DNA of 64,000 nucleotides, taken from contig PTEX01000003.1 in NCBI GenBank assembly GCA_003342815.1, positions 3,722,611 through 3,786,610 of the forward strand, written 5' to 3'. The DNA comes from Eudromia elegans (taxonomy: Eukaryota; Chordata; Aves; Tinamiformes; Tinamidae). Of this stretch, positions 1 to 14,388 are shown one piece after another. Both the position numbers and the translations under genes were made by a program. How positions within the stretch are numbered: position 1 is the stretch's first letter; every line of letters starts with the position of its first letter. A model generated the notes under the pieces. That model saw only the letters and a program-made list of their open reading frames with translations. It did not search any database and was not told the origin of the DNA.

Positions 1-1185
1 CCAATAAAATGAAGTTCTGCAACATTTGCCATTCATTCCACGTAAACTCTCCATCTACATTTAGTTTACTCCTTTTCTTTTTTTTTTTTTATATGTCCTA
101 CTATGCCAGCTAATAATACAGCACGGAAGAAACAGGAAAAAATCTAATATCTGATGAATGTCTGTGATGGTATTTTGTGCTGATGCAGTTCAGCTGGAGC
201 CCTGTTACTCTTTAAAACAATTCTGGAAAAGACCAAGTAAGGAAAATTCTCCAGACTACCCTGACAATAAGCCCCAGTTCTTTTCTGGCCAAAGCACCCT
301 TAGGACAAGTGAGCGTTCCGCCTCACCATGCATTCTTTCTCTGGTCTCTGCTGAAAATGCCTGAGTTTCAAGCCAAAATTGTATGAAAATCTTTCATAAT
401 TATCTGAGGAAACATGAAAATAGAAAATTATATTTAAGACACAGACTGGAATAGATCTTTTCCATTAGTCTAATGAATGAGGTGGGCCACAAGATTTTTT
501 TAAAGGTAATTTCTTAGCAGAAAATTACACATGGAAGAAATTTCTCTCTTGGAAAGTAGAACATATTACAATTTTATTTACTTTATTGTATGAATGAATA
601 ATATCATAGTAAAGGCCGTTTCTAACTTTCTGTTTATAAAATAGAAAAAAAAATCCCAAAAGTTTCCAAGCCTCTGTGTCCCACTTCCAGTCATCAGACA
701 TGGTCAGAGATAAGTGTTTATATATAATTAATAATTAAGCTTTGGAAGAGGAATACCATGGACTCCATGGGATCCTTTTTTAGCCAAAAGACCATAATGT
801 TTATCCATTTATATTGTCAGTACTAAGTGAAAACATATTTAAGATCAATAGATGAAATAACTTATCCAGTATTTAAATGGCAAAGGTTTGTAATTTCATT
901 GCTATTATGCAATGAATAGGAAAATCATGATATGTATATTTGTCTCCCTGCTTATGACCACTAGGAATTAGATCACATTTTATGGCACTCAGCAACAGAA
1001 TTAGCTTTCTCCCATATGTATGATTACTGTTCTGAATGTTCTCTGGCTACTCTCCCGCTCTTCAATGTGTATGTTCTCACAGACCAGCTCCCATGTTAAA
1101 AGAAAAAAATCTTACTGATAGCCCGTGATGTTTTTGTGTATTTTACCTTCACCTATGCATTCAAATCCACAGATAAATTCCTTAC
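1..1185 (-). other. MATN2 intron after the VWA1 exon (partial)
   Basis: This AT-rich intronic sequence starts at the GTAAGG donor. I found no EGF-like exon with splice sites on the minus strand here. A short poly-T tract lies near 80, and nothing else stands out. Confidence 0.8.
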
Positions 1186-1755
1186 CACAAAGTTTTGTCT
1201 GGAAGGCGGAGGTCAGTGTTTCAATCTGACTGAAATTAGCAACCAGAAACACATGCTCTTCATGCGGTTCACTCCCAATGGACCTGAGCGTGTTCATATC
1301 CACTTTCCCCACTCCAATGGCAAAAATCAGGATTCCTGAGTTACGAGCTTTAGCAGCAATCTCTCCCACCGGATCCTGAGGCCTCCCATCAGTCACTATC
1401 ATGATAATTCGGGGTACATTCTGGTTCAGGGGTCGAGCTCCTTCTGACTCTGAAAATGCAATGTTCAAAGCGTACTGAATAGCCAGGCCAGTCATGGTGC
1501 CAGTTGCCAGGTGCATCATTCTCTTCACTGCGCGCTCTATATCCTGCTTCCTCCTGAATGTCTTCAAGGAGAACTCGTGCTTGACCGTGCTGCCATACTG
1601 AATGAGGCCCACGCGCGTGGCATCAGGACTGACGTCCAGGAACTGCAAGATGGTTAAGATGAACTCCTTCACTTTTTCAAAGTCGTATGGACGGACGCTG
1701 CGAGAGCTGTCGATGATGAAGACAAGGTCCAGGCGTTTGTTGTTGCAAGTATTCT
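1186..1755 (-). CDS. MATN2: Matrilin-2 exon encoding the first von Willebrand factor A domain
   Basis: Matrilin-2 is a secreted oligomeric adaptor of the extracellular matrix; its VWA domains bind collagens and other matrix proteins. This 570-nt exon is flanked by a pyrimidine-rich AG acceptor (CAG at 1756-1758) and a GTAAGG donor from 1185 down. It is phase 1 at both ends. The translation opens with ENTCNNKR and carries a complete metal-ion-dependent adhesion site: DSSRS in strand 1, the TGTMTG threonine loop and the TDGRPQD aspartate. The ends are the usual cysteines (TCNNK at the start, TKLC at the end), and a VANFS sequon suggests N-glycosylation. Wording such as [27 protein letters not shown] and [21 protein letters not shown] is matrilin-2-like rather than matrilin-1, -3 or -4, judged from memory. 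An open frame continues past the donor and offers a second in-frame donor at 1146 (see findings). The exon appears intact. Confidence 0.96.
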
Positions 1756-4700
1756 CTGGAAGGCAAAATGCAAACAAACATACTTTACTGGAATTGTGAA
1801 ATGCAGCGTAGATCAGGTTGACCTGAAGCCTCAGTTGTGTTGTCTAAATGAACACACTCCCAAGCATTGGCAAAATATAGGAAAAATAAGAGATGCCAGA
1901 ATTAAGACTACTTGAGCAATGTGAATTTGGCCTCTGGGGTGGATAAGAAGAGTTGCCAGCTACATGATCAGTACACTATTTTTTTTTCCCACAAGCTCAG
2001 TGTCCAGAATGGGTAATGCCAAAGGCATGGGCAGTTATCCATACGGTACCCTGATTGTCAGTTGCTGAGATTGTGACTTTATGCCTTATATACCCTGCAC
2101 AGGATGAAAAGCCCCTCTGAATTACTTAGTTATTATTTTAGTGGGCATTTTGTTATAGTGCTCGAGAATTTAGAAATCTTAATGAGATAATGCCCTGGTG
2201 AGACAAGACGGTCTCATTCCTCCATTATAAATAGGAAAACAGAACGTGAGAATTTATGGTCAGAAGCATCTGTTAATCGCAGTGACTGATATGCGACGGG
2301 ACGGATTTTTCAAGGAACTTGGCATTCATCAGCACTACACACGCACAAAGTACAGCTCTCAATGACGTCAGCTGCAGCTGTGAGGGCTCAGCACTTCTGC
2401 AAATCAAACCCCATGATTTCAAACACATAATTAATGGCCATCTGGGGAAAGTCTAGTCTATGGGACTAGCTCAGCATTAAATAGAAGTTCTGTGGCTGCA
2501 TCTGAGATACAATTCAGTTGCCTAAAGTGGCATTTAATTTGGTCAAAAGATCATCCTTTCTCTCCTGAAATTTTCTCTTTCACTCATTCAACACAATCTG
2601 TTTTCTCCACCAGCCACCGAAGCAGAGATACTGCAGAGCATTTCTATACCTGACCATTGTACAGACAGCCAGACTGAGCTATAAGAACAGAAGCCAGGCA
2701 GCCAACTGTACTACAAGACTCATGGGACTCTGGGTACATCCTCTGGCCTCTGTTCATCCTTTAGGACTTTATAATATCCTGAAGGGCATGTGATGTACGT
2801 ATGACTTGCATGGGGAGAATGCAAATAGCCTTCTTGCTAGCTCTAGCTCTTCCCGTGCAGAAGACAAGTACTTGGTAGGCTTAAACAAGGGGAGATGAGC
2901 CATGAAAACACTTGCCACAGAAGGCAAAAGTGGTAAAAGCTTAAAAGGACCTTAAAGGACTTCAAAGGAGGCTCATGAAAATAAATTAACTTAGAGTCAC
3001 TAGCCACACTAAAGACTCCTTCAGGTTAAAAAATTTCTAATCCACAAAAGTGTTATGACCGACTGAACATCCACAGGACGTTTTTCCTTGTTGTTATACT
3101 TTTTCCCTGTGCATCCACTTTTAACTGCTGGCAGAAACATGATACTGGGTTAGATAGACCTATGGCTTCAATCAATCCACCTGTTCTTACATTCTTAAAT
3201 TCTGATGCCTACACTGTGTGGTAGCTGGTTGTCTGTTTGTCTGCTGGGCTAGAACAGTTAAAGGTAGCAAGAACACTCATCAAACTGCCAAATCATCTTC
3301 ATCTTAGGAACCTGAGAAACCCTTACCCAGCCGACTCCTTTCTACCCAACCCAGTTTAATTGCCAGAGCACGATCACCCATCTTGCACACAGAATGAGGC
3401 AGCTGCCCTGTGGAAAAGTAGTATTTGATCATGTAATTAAAGGTCATATCATACTGCACAAATACAAGTGGGCCAATTAGGGACTCAATTGGAACAACAT
3501 CTGTCTGCAGACAGGCCTTTATATGAGCTCCCTTGTGAGCGGCCGATGAATGCTAACCGTGTATTTCTGCCAGTGAGAGGGCTGAGAAAGACGCCTATTT
3601 TCGCTTGTTAACTCAGAGGCCTCTTTCATAGATTACCAAGAACCTTTGTGGGCATAGAATAAAAATGCTCTTTGATGACAGTAAAATGACTGCCTGGATT
3701 TATTCATGTGCACGCTACAGCATGGCTTTATTCATAAGCATAGCATATGCTTGAGTTGCTTATTCTTTCCAAATCAGAAGATGCTGAATGTAAGCCAGAC
3801 AGAGCAAAAACAAAAATCCAGTTCTAAACGGATGCAGATATCGTGATCTATTAACTATTTTTCATTTTCTTATCTAATTGGTTTGTATATATGATTATTA
3901 CATATTTTTAATAATATAACATGAAATACTGCAGCATAGTTATAATGGAGATAAAACTGAGATATGATTTATATCAGAGAGGCAAGCATAAAGAAAAATA
4001 ATCACAGAAAAATGTCTAAGAATGTATGTTTGTGTTTAAAGAAAGACAGTGGAGGGAGAAGTGTAAAATGGTAGGTAATTTATTTCCTGTAAAAACAACA
4101 ACAACAAAAAAAAAAAACTAGGGTGTTGTTGAACACTTTTGAATTCAAGGTGGATTTTGCAATTATTAATGTTGATTTTGTTGAGCTGAGTTCAGTGAAA
4201 ACCAAAGAATTACCATTTTATTAAGAAAAACTCCAATGGGGTAGTATTTTGAGGAGCCGTAATCAGTACTAAGTAACAGATATGAACATTCATATAAACC
4301 TCCATTGATTTTCTTTAGCAATTCCATGGTTTTGCACTTGCCCTGGATACTAAGACATCTTCTTCCTACCAGTTTGTACATTTTAACAACAAACTTTCCA
4401 CAACTTTGGCAAATATCCTCAAGTCCAAAAGCAATTACCTTCCACTATTCTTATGAAAAGTCACACATTTCTAGGATCTGGAAATTGGAAAGACTTGTTA
4501 AACCATAAATCCACTTCTAAGTCAGCATAGGTTTTTGTATTGTGAACATGTATATTAAAAAAAAAAAAATCAGTGCATGATTTACATTAACCAAAGTCAT
4601 GACATGACAGGAAAGGTAAAGCAAGCAAGAAAGGATTAATGCTTTATTCAAGATTTTCTCTTCCTTCAATACCCAGTTTTTCTATAAGTCACAGCTACCT

Positions 4701-7700
4701 TGATGCCAGCTTCACAAAAACACAATATAAGGAGGCTTTGGATCTCACTGGGAGGATCTAGTTACAGATATATATGTAGAATAAAGCTTTAAAGAATACT
4801 GAGCCTCTTAATTTCCTCTGAAGCTGAAAAATCTATTTTTACTTTCTCTGCTCCCCAAAGTTTCCTTCTGACTTTGGCCAAGCACTGCTTGACCCTTCAC
4901 ATCCACCTGGAGTTCCACTGGCCCCAGGGAATCTGGGGGCTCACCAGCCCATTCTGGGTCAGACACAGCAACTGCAGCAGCTCTCCTTTCTCTCCACAAC
5001 CGTGGAGCAGACAGACATTTCCAGGATGTCTTCATTTTCCCAATTTTTCTTCTCAAGTGTCAATGGATAGACCTTCTTCCTTGCCCCTACACCCAAACTC
5101 CTTTTGGCAATTCAGAGAAGCCAGCAGATGGCAAGGCACTGTTGGCTCTTCCTCCATAAGGAGCAGAGAAATGGCCAAAATAAATGATAGCAGGAAAGCC
5201 TTCCCCTAGAAAAGCCTGCAGCATGAGAACCCTGAAATCCCAGCAGAGAACAGTACCAATCTGGACCTCTATCTGTGCACCCTCCAGCTTCACTCATCCC
5301 CTATGGCTCTCACAGCTCTACGAGGACTCTTGACACTGATCTCTGCTTCGCCTGTCACTGGAATTTCACCACTGTGAGCACAGTTGTCCTGAAGATCTGA
5401 GACTGTCTCCATTCCCTCTCACCTTATTTGTGGTTTTTAGCAAATGACATTGCCTTAATACGCTACAGAGTATCTTCCTTTCATGCTGTTTATGTTCAAA
5501 AGCAACTAGTAATTCTGAAGATATTTTAGTGGTAATTGAAACAGTGCCAGGGAGCTTTCCTGGACATTGGAACTTAATCATCTGTCTGTAAAATCACTAC
5601 AACAGGCCCTGGTATTGTTTGGCCTAGGACAACTATTACTTTGTCAAACAATACTGGGAAGAACCATGAACCAGGGACTCAACCCAAAAGACCGTGCAGA
5701 CGTAACCACTCTGGAAGCTAAGGGTATTTAATAGTATAGAAGCAGAACATTTTATACCATTGATCTGAATGCCAGAGAGCAGTCCAAGATATAGGCTAAA
5801 CTCAGAGGCCAGCTGGCATGAATACACCTTATTAAACCCAACTTTCTGCTAAGACAGAGTGGCTGTATGTGAACTGCCTCTTAGGAATAACCCCTGGCCC
5901 ACTGTAACTCCTGAATCATGGCTGGGATTGCCTGGAGATGACCCATCACTCTGGGCCAAAACCAGCTCCAGCACTTCAGCAGTAACAATAATGATGAAGT
6001 TCCAGCGCCCCAAAACGTCCCCTGGCACTGTTTAATTCAATCAGAACGGGCACATCCTCAAACATTTCCATTTTCGGATATTCAAACCGAACACATTGAA
6101 AAGGCCCAAGTTTTAGATGGTGAGTTCTTAAAAGTTTTTGCAAGCCAGATTCCTTCCAAAAGTCTGCTGGTTATCACTTAAAAATGAGGGTTTTTATGTT
6201 TTGCTATTGTCATAGAACTTTATGCCTCCTTAAAGCATTTTGTAATGTACATATTACTTCTTTCATTATTCTCCTAATAAATGACAATAAGTAATTGTTA
6301 AAGAAAGCAATTGCTGCATACAAAGCAAAACGAGCTTGGTTAGCTCAGTCTGGTTAATACTATAGTAATGTTAAGATATTGAGATGTGGAAAAAGCCATT
6401 TATAATAAGTACATACTAGTTTCACAAAGATTTTTATTATACCGAAAGCCAATTTAAGAAAGAATAAAGGATGAGATCAGTTAAGAAAAAATGAGATCAT
6501 AGAAAATTTTTTCTCTGAACTGCAAATACAATAATGACAATTTTAAGACTCAATATATTGTGTATCTTAGCTCACTCCACATTACTGTAGATACAAAACT
6601 AAACGCCCTACAACACTGCCAGCAAAAACACTGAGTTTATTTTTATATTTTATCTTTGTAACAGAACAAAAGCCTTCACTCTGAGTTAGGCAGAGGAAAA
6701 AAATACTTTCTCAGCGAGCACATTATAAAAACTTAAAGCTTCTAAATTTTCTCTTCTTTCTTTCCCCTCTAGCCTCTTTGCCCTTTCTTTCTTTTTCCTC
6801 TAGCCCTCAATATTTCTTCTTGTTTCTCACTTTTTTTTTTTTACATTTTTATTTGTTTAGAAATCTTGGAATAAATCACACTAAATTTATTTTAAAAAGT
6901 ACTAGTTGGCAGGTGCCAAAAATTATCCTTCAAGTATCGAATTTTGGTTTCCCCTTACTAAGTATCCAGTCATAGAGATTGGCTTGGACAGGTTCTCAGA
7001 TATGTCCACAAAGACGTCTTCATTCATTAAAAAGGCTTGACCTTCTTGCTATACAATCATACAAGAAAAGACTACCCAGGTTTGCATTTCATTCATAGAT
7101 ATACTAAGAACAGAACACTCTGATGGGAAGAAAGATGCGTGCATGCACTACCTAGATGCATCTTCTAGGAACCTCCAGTAGATCCATTTGCAAAGAGCAG
7201 AAATGAGGCACACAGTAGTTACTGCAACACTGTTTCTGTCTAGAAAACAAACTTGTAGGTATTGCCAAGAGGCAAATGAAGAACAGCAGTGGCTCTTAGT
7301 TCTAGCGAGACGTTTTGCCCAAGTTTCCTTCCGCCCACCTCTTCCCTCCCCTCAGCTGAACTCCAGGACGAGTGAAGGGTCATGCAGTGCAGTTCTGCAG
7401 AGCTGGTGCCCTAGGAAGATGTCAGAAATGGTCAGTGCCCCTCTCTGGCACGTGCACCTTCTGCACAACAGGTGACTACACCTCTTGCCCGCTCCGTGAC
7501 AGGCCCTAGGTCCAACACTTGTCTCCATAGTGCTCCTGTCCTTCACTAAGCTGTTCCCCAGACTCACTGGCCTCTGGCCCCGACCCAGAGATTTCTTGTT
7601 AAGTTTGTCAGATTGCCTGTTACTCCTTAAAGGCATCTGGAAACATGCTCTGAATACAGTATAGACCTCCAGACATCTCTTTATTGTCTCTGACAAAAAA

Positions 7701-8669
7701 AAAAAAACCCTCAACTTCCAAGATTTCCGTGAGCATTGTACAACCCTAGGTTCTTGTCCACAGATTTCCATTTCTTGCTATGTGCAAATGCCCCATTATC
7801 AGTCACTGTGGGAAGGTCCATTACCCCACTTTCGTTTTATCTCATTATTTCTTTTCCTTCCCTGCCATCTCTTCCAAAGTGCTGAGGTCATTATTAATAC
7901 TAAGTCTTTCCAATTCCAGGACCCCTAAACTGACTCCAGTCCTTCACTAATACAAGTGCTGCCTCTGGCAAGGAGCTGAAGTGTGTTTTAGGGATGGTCT
8001 CAATTTCCTCAGTTCTTTTTGCACGTTTCAGGTCTTCTGAGATGGAAATGGTTGAGGGTCCAGGCAGGCATCAAACCTGCTCCCCTCGTCAGGAGGGCTG
8101 GGCTAGTGCCACACTGTGTCTCCCCTTACTCCACAAGACGCATGGCACACTCTACCCACTGCAGCACTGCATTAGTCCTACTCCTGCCCCAGTACTTAAG
8201 AAAGCACATGGTCCTTTCTAGCTTCCAAACAAATTTAAAGAAGTTGTCTCTCTTTTCTCACAGTAATGACTGATAATCCACCCACATCTATATACGGAAA
8301 CATATCTTGGGCTATGCAAATATTATTTCCATGATTTTCAAGATAATTTTGCACATATGTGCTCTTCTCATTACAAAGTTAGGTCCTGACAATGGAGACA
8401 AACGCACCACACTTCAGAACAGTCAATGTACTTTTTCTGGCCTGATTTCCTTCAAGATTAAATATGCAGAAGAGGGTTTGTGCTTTGTAAGAATATATAT
8501 AGAAAAATGGGACTTGTAATTTTACTCAGTAATTACTGTCAGGAGAAACTCTTTTCACAGCAATTCACGGCAGCTGTAACAAACAAACTGCAGGAATACA
8601 AAGAGCATTTTCAGGTTAGTATATGACTGATGGCTTTTTTTTCTGTAGCAACAGACATTCCTTCCTCTG

Positions 8670-8747
8670 TGTGGAAAGAAAAACAAAGAAAAATGGAAAA
8701 GGAAGAATAAAAAGGGGAAAAAAAAGAAAAAAAAGAAATGAAAAGGT
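8670..8747 (+). repeat. Polypurine (A/G-rich) tract
   Basis: Nearly all bases are A or G on the plus strand, with runs such as AAAAAGGGG and repeated AAAAAAAAG, interrupted by a few pyrimidines. It is low-complexity sequence inside the MATN2 intron. The 91-residue minus-strand open frame across it is a phenylalanine-run artefact. Confidence 0.8.
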
Positions 8748-11556
8748 TTTGTTGGAGAAATACTCAATGTTGTATCACTGAAATAATATAAAAATTTCTT
8801 GTGCTCCTTAAAAAAATAATGACAACCCACATGACATCAATTTCTGAATTACCCTTTAAGTGGGTAAGAAGCAAACTCCCATTTTGATGCATGATTGATA
8901 ATTAATTATAAAATCTCAGTAAAACAGTTGGCTAGTGTAAAGATATTATGCAGAGAAAAAATTGCCAACACGGACCAAACTCCAACCTTTTGGATCTCCA
9001 GGGCAGTTGGCTTCAGATACATGCACTGAGAAGAGGAGACAAATCGCTGACGTCTGTCACAGTCCGACTCTGCCAGCGTGACGAGTCAGTCCTGCCTAAA
9101 GGATAATGGCTCTACGGGAAACAACAGGCAAGGCAGGGATGCGGTCGGCATTCATCTCTTGCCTTCTTGGCCTTAGAGGGCCCTTTTGGGTTGAGAAGGT
9201 GCAGCCTTCACTCGAGACCAGACTGCCAGGTCTCAGAGCCGCAGGGAGGGTTTGCCCCTGCTAACAGAGGCTGGAAGCAGAGCACTCAGCAAACACCGAC
9301 CTGCAACCCCCCTGCCAGCGCTGCAGACCCCAGCCAGAGAGACAGCAGCTATGGCAGGGAGGGGGCTGAGATGGCACGGTCAAAGCTGAAGTTTAAAGAG
9401 GTGGATAGAGGCCACGGGACACCCATCAGCTACTGAAACGATCGCCAATGCAAAGCAATGCCCGTAATTTCTAATGTTCCCCTAAGGCACAATTACTATA
9501 AAACACATCAACAGCTGCCTCAGAGGGAAGAAACACATGATTTTACAAATTGTAATATCCTTTACTCTCTCTCCTTCCAAATATAACACATCTATATTTA
9601 CATAGCAATTTTGTGTTTTGATTAGCAACAGTTTAAACTGAAAGGTGTTTGATTACCTTTATAAAAAAAAATGGTTACTTTTATATTAGAAGAGGGTTTT
9701 GTAATGTAATTTTGTATTGTAATTGATTAGCCGATAATTTGCAAGGTATAAATAACACCTTCTTCATGCCTATGTCAAATGCATGATGCAGTTATCACAA
9801 CCCAATGGACGTTTCAGCTGCAATGCAGGCTTCAGTTGCAATGTCTCTACTAAACATCTTTGAGGACTTTAAAAATAAATCAACAGAACTGCATTTATGT
9901 CAAGAAATAACATGGATACACCCAGATGGAGGTTCTAAAGGAGCTTCACTCAGACAGCAGTCATCACCTCTTGGTGGCTCCGCAGGCCACAAGGGCAGGA
10001 TTTCAAGATCTCTGATCACCCCTTAGTGTGTATAGGTACAATCAATTCGACCCAAACTGAATAGCAATCTCACATGCACTCCACAGGAGCAGCACGGTTG
10101 GACCTCACTTTCATGATGATTTTTCTCTCTTCTTGCTAACGTTTAATCTAGGAGATTTCATCTGATCATCTTCCTAAGGCTACATTTGCACATGTTAAAG
10201 AATTAGGTAGGATAATAAAATTTTGGGGAAAATTTTAATCAGGTGTAGTCAGTATGCTTTGTATACTTCTTGTTGGCGGAATCATATACATTTAACCAAG
10301 AGATAAGTTATTACCTATTTAGCTGAAAAATGGAATTGAGCCCAGATAGGGACACTTGAGTTAAGCAGCAGCTTCTACTGAATGGAGTCCAAGTACATTT
10401 CCTTCTTGGCCTCCTTTCTCCTCTCTGTTTCTGTTTGTGCAGTATCAGTTAATCTCTTGTAGTTTTTTTTTTTTCTTCTACTATTCCTTACTATCTGAAA
10501 GAATGGCCCCTAATTTAGCTTTTTACTCATAAAAAGAGTTACTCAGAAACAGATAAAGGGGTAGGTTTATGATTTATGCTCATGAGGATCAGAAGGAATG
10601 GTATTGCTTAGTATATCTTTCTGCAGATTATTCACTCATATGCATTTGCTTCAGAGCTCTTGAAAGAAACATACCCATGTGACATGAAACACATCCCCAG
10701 TTTACAAGAACAGTCTTCGTCAAAGGAAATAAACCACTTCCAACCTTGTGGGTTTTGCAACACTGCTGTAATGCTCGTTTGCTTTGTTTTACAATACAGG
10801 ATTAAGATGCAGTAGGGCATAGGTCTCAAATCTCCTCCCTTCCCTCAACACACATAAACAAGCAAACGACACCAGGATATAGCCAGGGTAAAGACACCCC
10901 TTGCAAGGACAGGGTGTCTGCCACCCCTCAACTCAGAACTTGCTGAGGGGCGCTGTGGATCTCTGACCACAGCCTTGAAATCACACTGTGGGTGCGGATC
11001 ACCACTTCAGAGAACAGATACAAATCTTGATCCCCCTATTAACAGTGCAGGAGTCCAAAACCACATGTTCATTTTAGTGGCCTTTACCTGTCTCAGTTGT
11101 ACGTAAGGGGAATTATCTCATATACAGACCTTATTCAACCTTTACAACCATTTAGGCAACTCCTTTTCCATCAGTGTTTTTCTTTGGTGTTCAAAAGCAA
11201 TGCTAAGTGGCAAGATGAGCTTTCTGTGTGTAATCTAACACAGCAGCTGGACTCAGCAGGAACAGTGACTTCATCAGAGAGCAAAGAAAAACCTCTTTGG
11301 AGCTTAAATAAAACCTCTAAAAGAAACTATTCTAAAACAAAAGATTACTTTCCCTCAGGGTATGAGGATGAGGCCAAAGATCCAACACTCAGGATCAATT
11401 TGCTGAAGAGGTAAAAGAGGAGACAGGTTTTAGTTCTTATCTCTTTCAAGGGAAGAGCAAGACTGTCCTCTGATAGAGGAAAGAGACTTCATGGGCCATC
11501 CCATTTCTTTCTGTGGTTTCACAAAGTCTTACAGCAGTATGGAAATTATTGCACAC

Positions 11557-11640
11557 ACTTATAATATATAAGTGTATTATTGCATACACATATAATATAC
11601 ATATAGTCAATAAATACATATATATTTATATTTCTAAACC
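11557..11640. repeat. AT-rich low-complexity stretch with short inverted repeats
   Basis: It contains an 8-bp inverted repeat (CACTTATA, 3-nt loop, TATAAGTG), then a degenerate second copy of the TTATTGCA(C/T)ACAC unit, then alternating TA sequence. It looks like simple intronic sequence. Confidence 0.6.
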
Positions 11641-14388
11641 TACTACACTGCTGCAAGAAAGAACTTGTTAATTAAAACCAGCAAAATTGACAGCTGTAAA
11701 TACCTTGAAGTTTCCTTCAACTCTAAAGAAAGAAAAGGTAGAAAGGAATCAGTGCAAAGTGGTCTATCATGCAAGGGCCACACAGATAGAATACCAGGAA
11801 CATTATGTCCAACTGACCCTTGCACACAAATCTTTCAGATTTTTAACAGGAATTATTAGGAATCTACAGGAATTGTAGAAATAATTTTAAATAATATCAA
11901 GCAATGCAAAGACCTGCGAAATGAAACAACAGGCACTGACATTTAGCAAAAAGACTGCAGAGAAGAAAAACACAGAAAAGTCCATGTAGCTCATTACTTC
12001 TGATGCCTTCCTTATAATATATGATTTATTACACCTAACAAGATAATTAACAATTCCAAGAAATATTAGCACCTGTCTGAAAAAAAAAAAGAAATCCTCC
12101 AGAGCTGGATCCAAGATACTTTTGTCTTGTATGTTGGCAATGCCATGGGATTTTTTTTTGTACATTTCATTTTGCGTGATCACACTTTAAGTTTCCTGGA
12201 GCAAGGATATTCACTTTTCTAGACAGCCACTACTGGTATTTTACCAGTAAATACCTATACCCTGTTATTGTTATTGCTCTTCCAGGTATTTGTTGGCTCT
12301 GTGTAGCTTGTAGACACCAAGTGTCTCCAAAACAGCAGCAATTGTCATTACCAGCACTACTCTTCATAATATACATACTCTACAAAATTGGACAGGTTCT
12401 GATGCTTGTAGAATTGCTGCAAATCTGGAGTGATTTTATTAATTCAATAGCATTTATGTCCCTGAGATCACAACGTGGGCCAGTTCTTTCTCATATCATT
12501 TATAACAACTGCTGAAGAACAGTACAGTTTTGCAGCAAAAGGGCAGGTATTTTACACAGCCTGTTCTTTACAGAGAGGCACGTTTTAACCACGCCACTAT
12601 TTATATGCAAGTGCTGAGTCTGAAGCAGGTGACCTAATTCATTGTAACAGAAAGCAGTGCCCAAAGAGTCTGACTCAAAGCTGCCACGTACTTTTATGGA
12701 CTGGACCAGAAAATGTTTCAGGTTTCTTGCATCAGTTAATGTCTTGAAAAGTTTTTCTTCTTTTTCAAATTGAACAGGGAGCAAGAATTTTCCAAAAGCA
12801 GGGACCATAAAACTGCTTGGCTTTTGAAAGAAAGAAGAAATAAATTAGTCTATACATTTTGATTTATGTAGAGTACCAATAATTTTAATATATTTTGCAG
12901 TTTAGAATCTGAAAATATGACTATAAAAGCAATTAAAAAATCACTGGGAAAAAAAAGACTAACTAGAAAATGTGACACCTTTTAGTCTCTTTATATAACA
13001 CTCTACTGTTGCACTTATTTTCTAGGGATACAGGTAATTCACTTCTTAAAGTAATAAACTCACTTAGGATAATTCCTGGGGACCATAAAATGTACAAAAG
13101 GGGCTGCTATTTAATTTCATTTTATCGTTTAGGATTTTAGTAAAAGTCTGGCTCACTAAGGCATGAACGTGAGTGTTTCTCTTTAACCTCTGCTGTTCCG
13201 CACCCATGTTTTCTGACAGGCTAAGATCTCCAGAGCAGCCACTTTCAGCCTGCAGTCACAAAACTGAGGAGCAGATCTACTGGTTATGACAAAGTAAGAA
13301 TCAATAAGCTGTTGTCATTTGGCTTAAATTTGTTCTACAAAAATTGAAAATGACTGGCTTAAGTTAATAAAAAGCCAGATTGTGAATGGCATTCTATGCA
13401 TTTTGACATGTTTAGGACCTAGCTTTGTAAAAGTTTTTAGGAGAAAGGTTTCACAGTGTTAAGGCCTGGTGCCTGGTCCCTCTCTGCCATCTCTTCTCCA
13501 ACGCCCTGGTTTTGCTTCCCCTTCATTTTTTTCCAGTGCATCTTCTGCAGACCATTGCACAATGCTCATGCTCACCTAGACTAGGTGACCATTATGGGGA
13601 TGTAGGTCACAAAACATCTCCCAGAGGCTGAAAAGACTTTTCTGTTTAGAGCTACTGTTAATACGAATTGTGAATCCCTAGTGATGGGCTATGTTCAAAG
13701 ATCCCAAGCATCCTACATTTTCATATTCTGAGTTTTTCATTTAACTGATCGATTATTCAAAAAAAAAAAAAAGAAGCAAAGGACAATGATTCTACATCAT
13801 GAACTGTCAGCAGATGAAAAAGCTGACCGGAAAACTTTCCCATGAAGTACAGGTAAAGATCAACAAGAGGGATGAATCTTATGTTTTTAAAATATGAAAA
13901 CCACAAGATATCTGCCATTCCTGTCCTCTAATTTTGGTAAAACAGGAAAAGTCAGCTACTCACTCTAAGGAAAATTAACCTGGCAAAATGAAGGGATTAA
14001 CACTAAGCAATATAATGAGGATCCATTTCATTAGCTACTGATTTAATTAACTCCAGTTCAGTCATCATTACACACACCATACATATATAGTTGTAAACTG
14101 CTAGATGGGGAAAAGTTAGCTCTTGACAGGAACTCCATTAGGTCTTTTTCTTTCAATGCAGCAATTCTGTAGCAAATATCTAGTTTACAATACTTGGACA
14201 TACTCTGCTTTCAACAGCTGTTAAACTGTCTACAAACTTTCTCTTATTCATGCCTGCAAATAGCAATGTTCTTCTCATTATAAACTAATTAGTTCAAAGC
14301 TTGGCCAGCTGCCATAACACCTTTGTTATTTGTATCTGAGATGCCTTTTGACCACTTTTTTCTTTTTTTTTTTTAATATACAACTTAC

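Larger units (their letters stand above)
1756..14388 (-). other. MATN2 intron between signal-peptide and VWA1 exons
   Basis: This intron of about 12.6 kb is bounded by a GTAAGT donor and a pyrimidine-rich AG acceptor. It is mostly AT-rich unique sequence without recognised genes. Local features are a purine-rich tract near 8.67-8.75 kb, a moderately GC-rich patch at about 9.16-9.43 kb, and an AT-rich stretch with short hairpins at 11.54-11.64 kb. The open frames here are short, overlap on both strands and lack family signatures. Confidence 0.8.

Noticed and set aside
8555-8830. 91-codon minus-strand frame with long Phe runs
   Set aside because: It is the translation of a polypurine tract, not a protein signature.
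11097-11414. 105-codon plus-strand frame
   Set aside because: No domain, no flanking splice sites, ordinary intronic composition, and antisense to the MATN2 gene.
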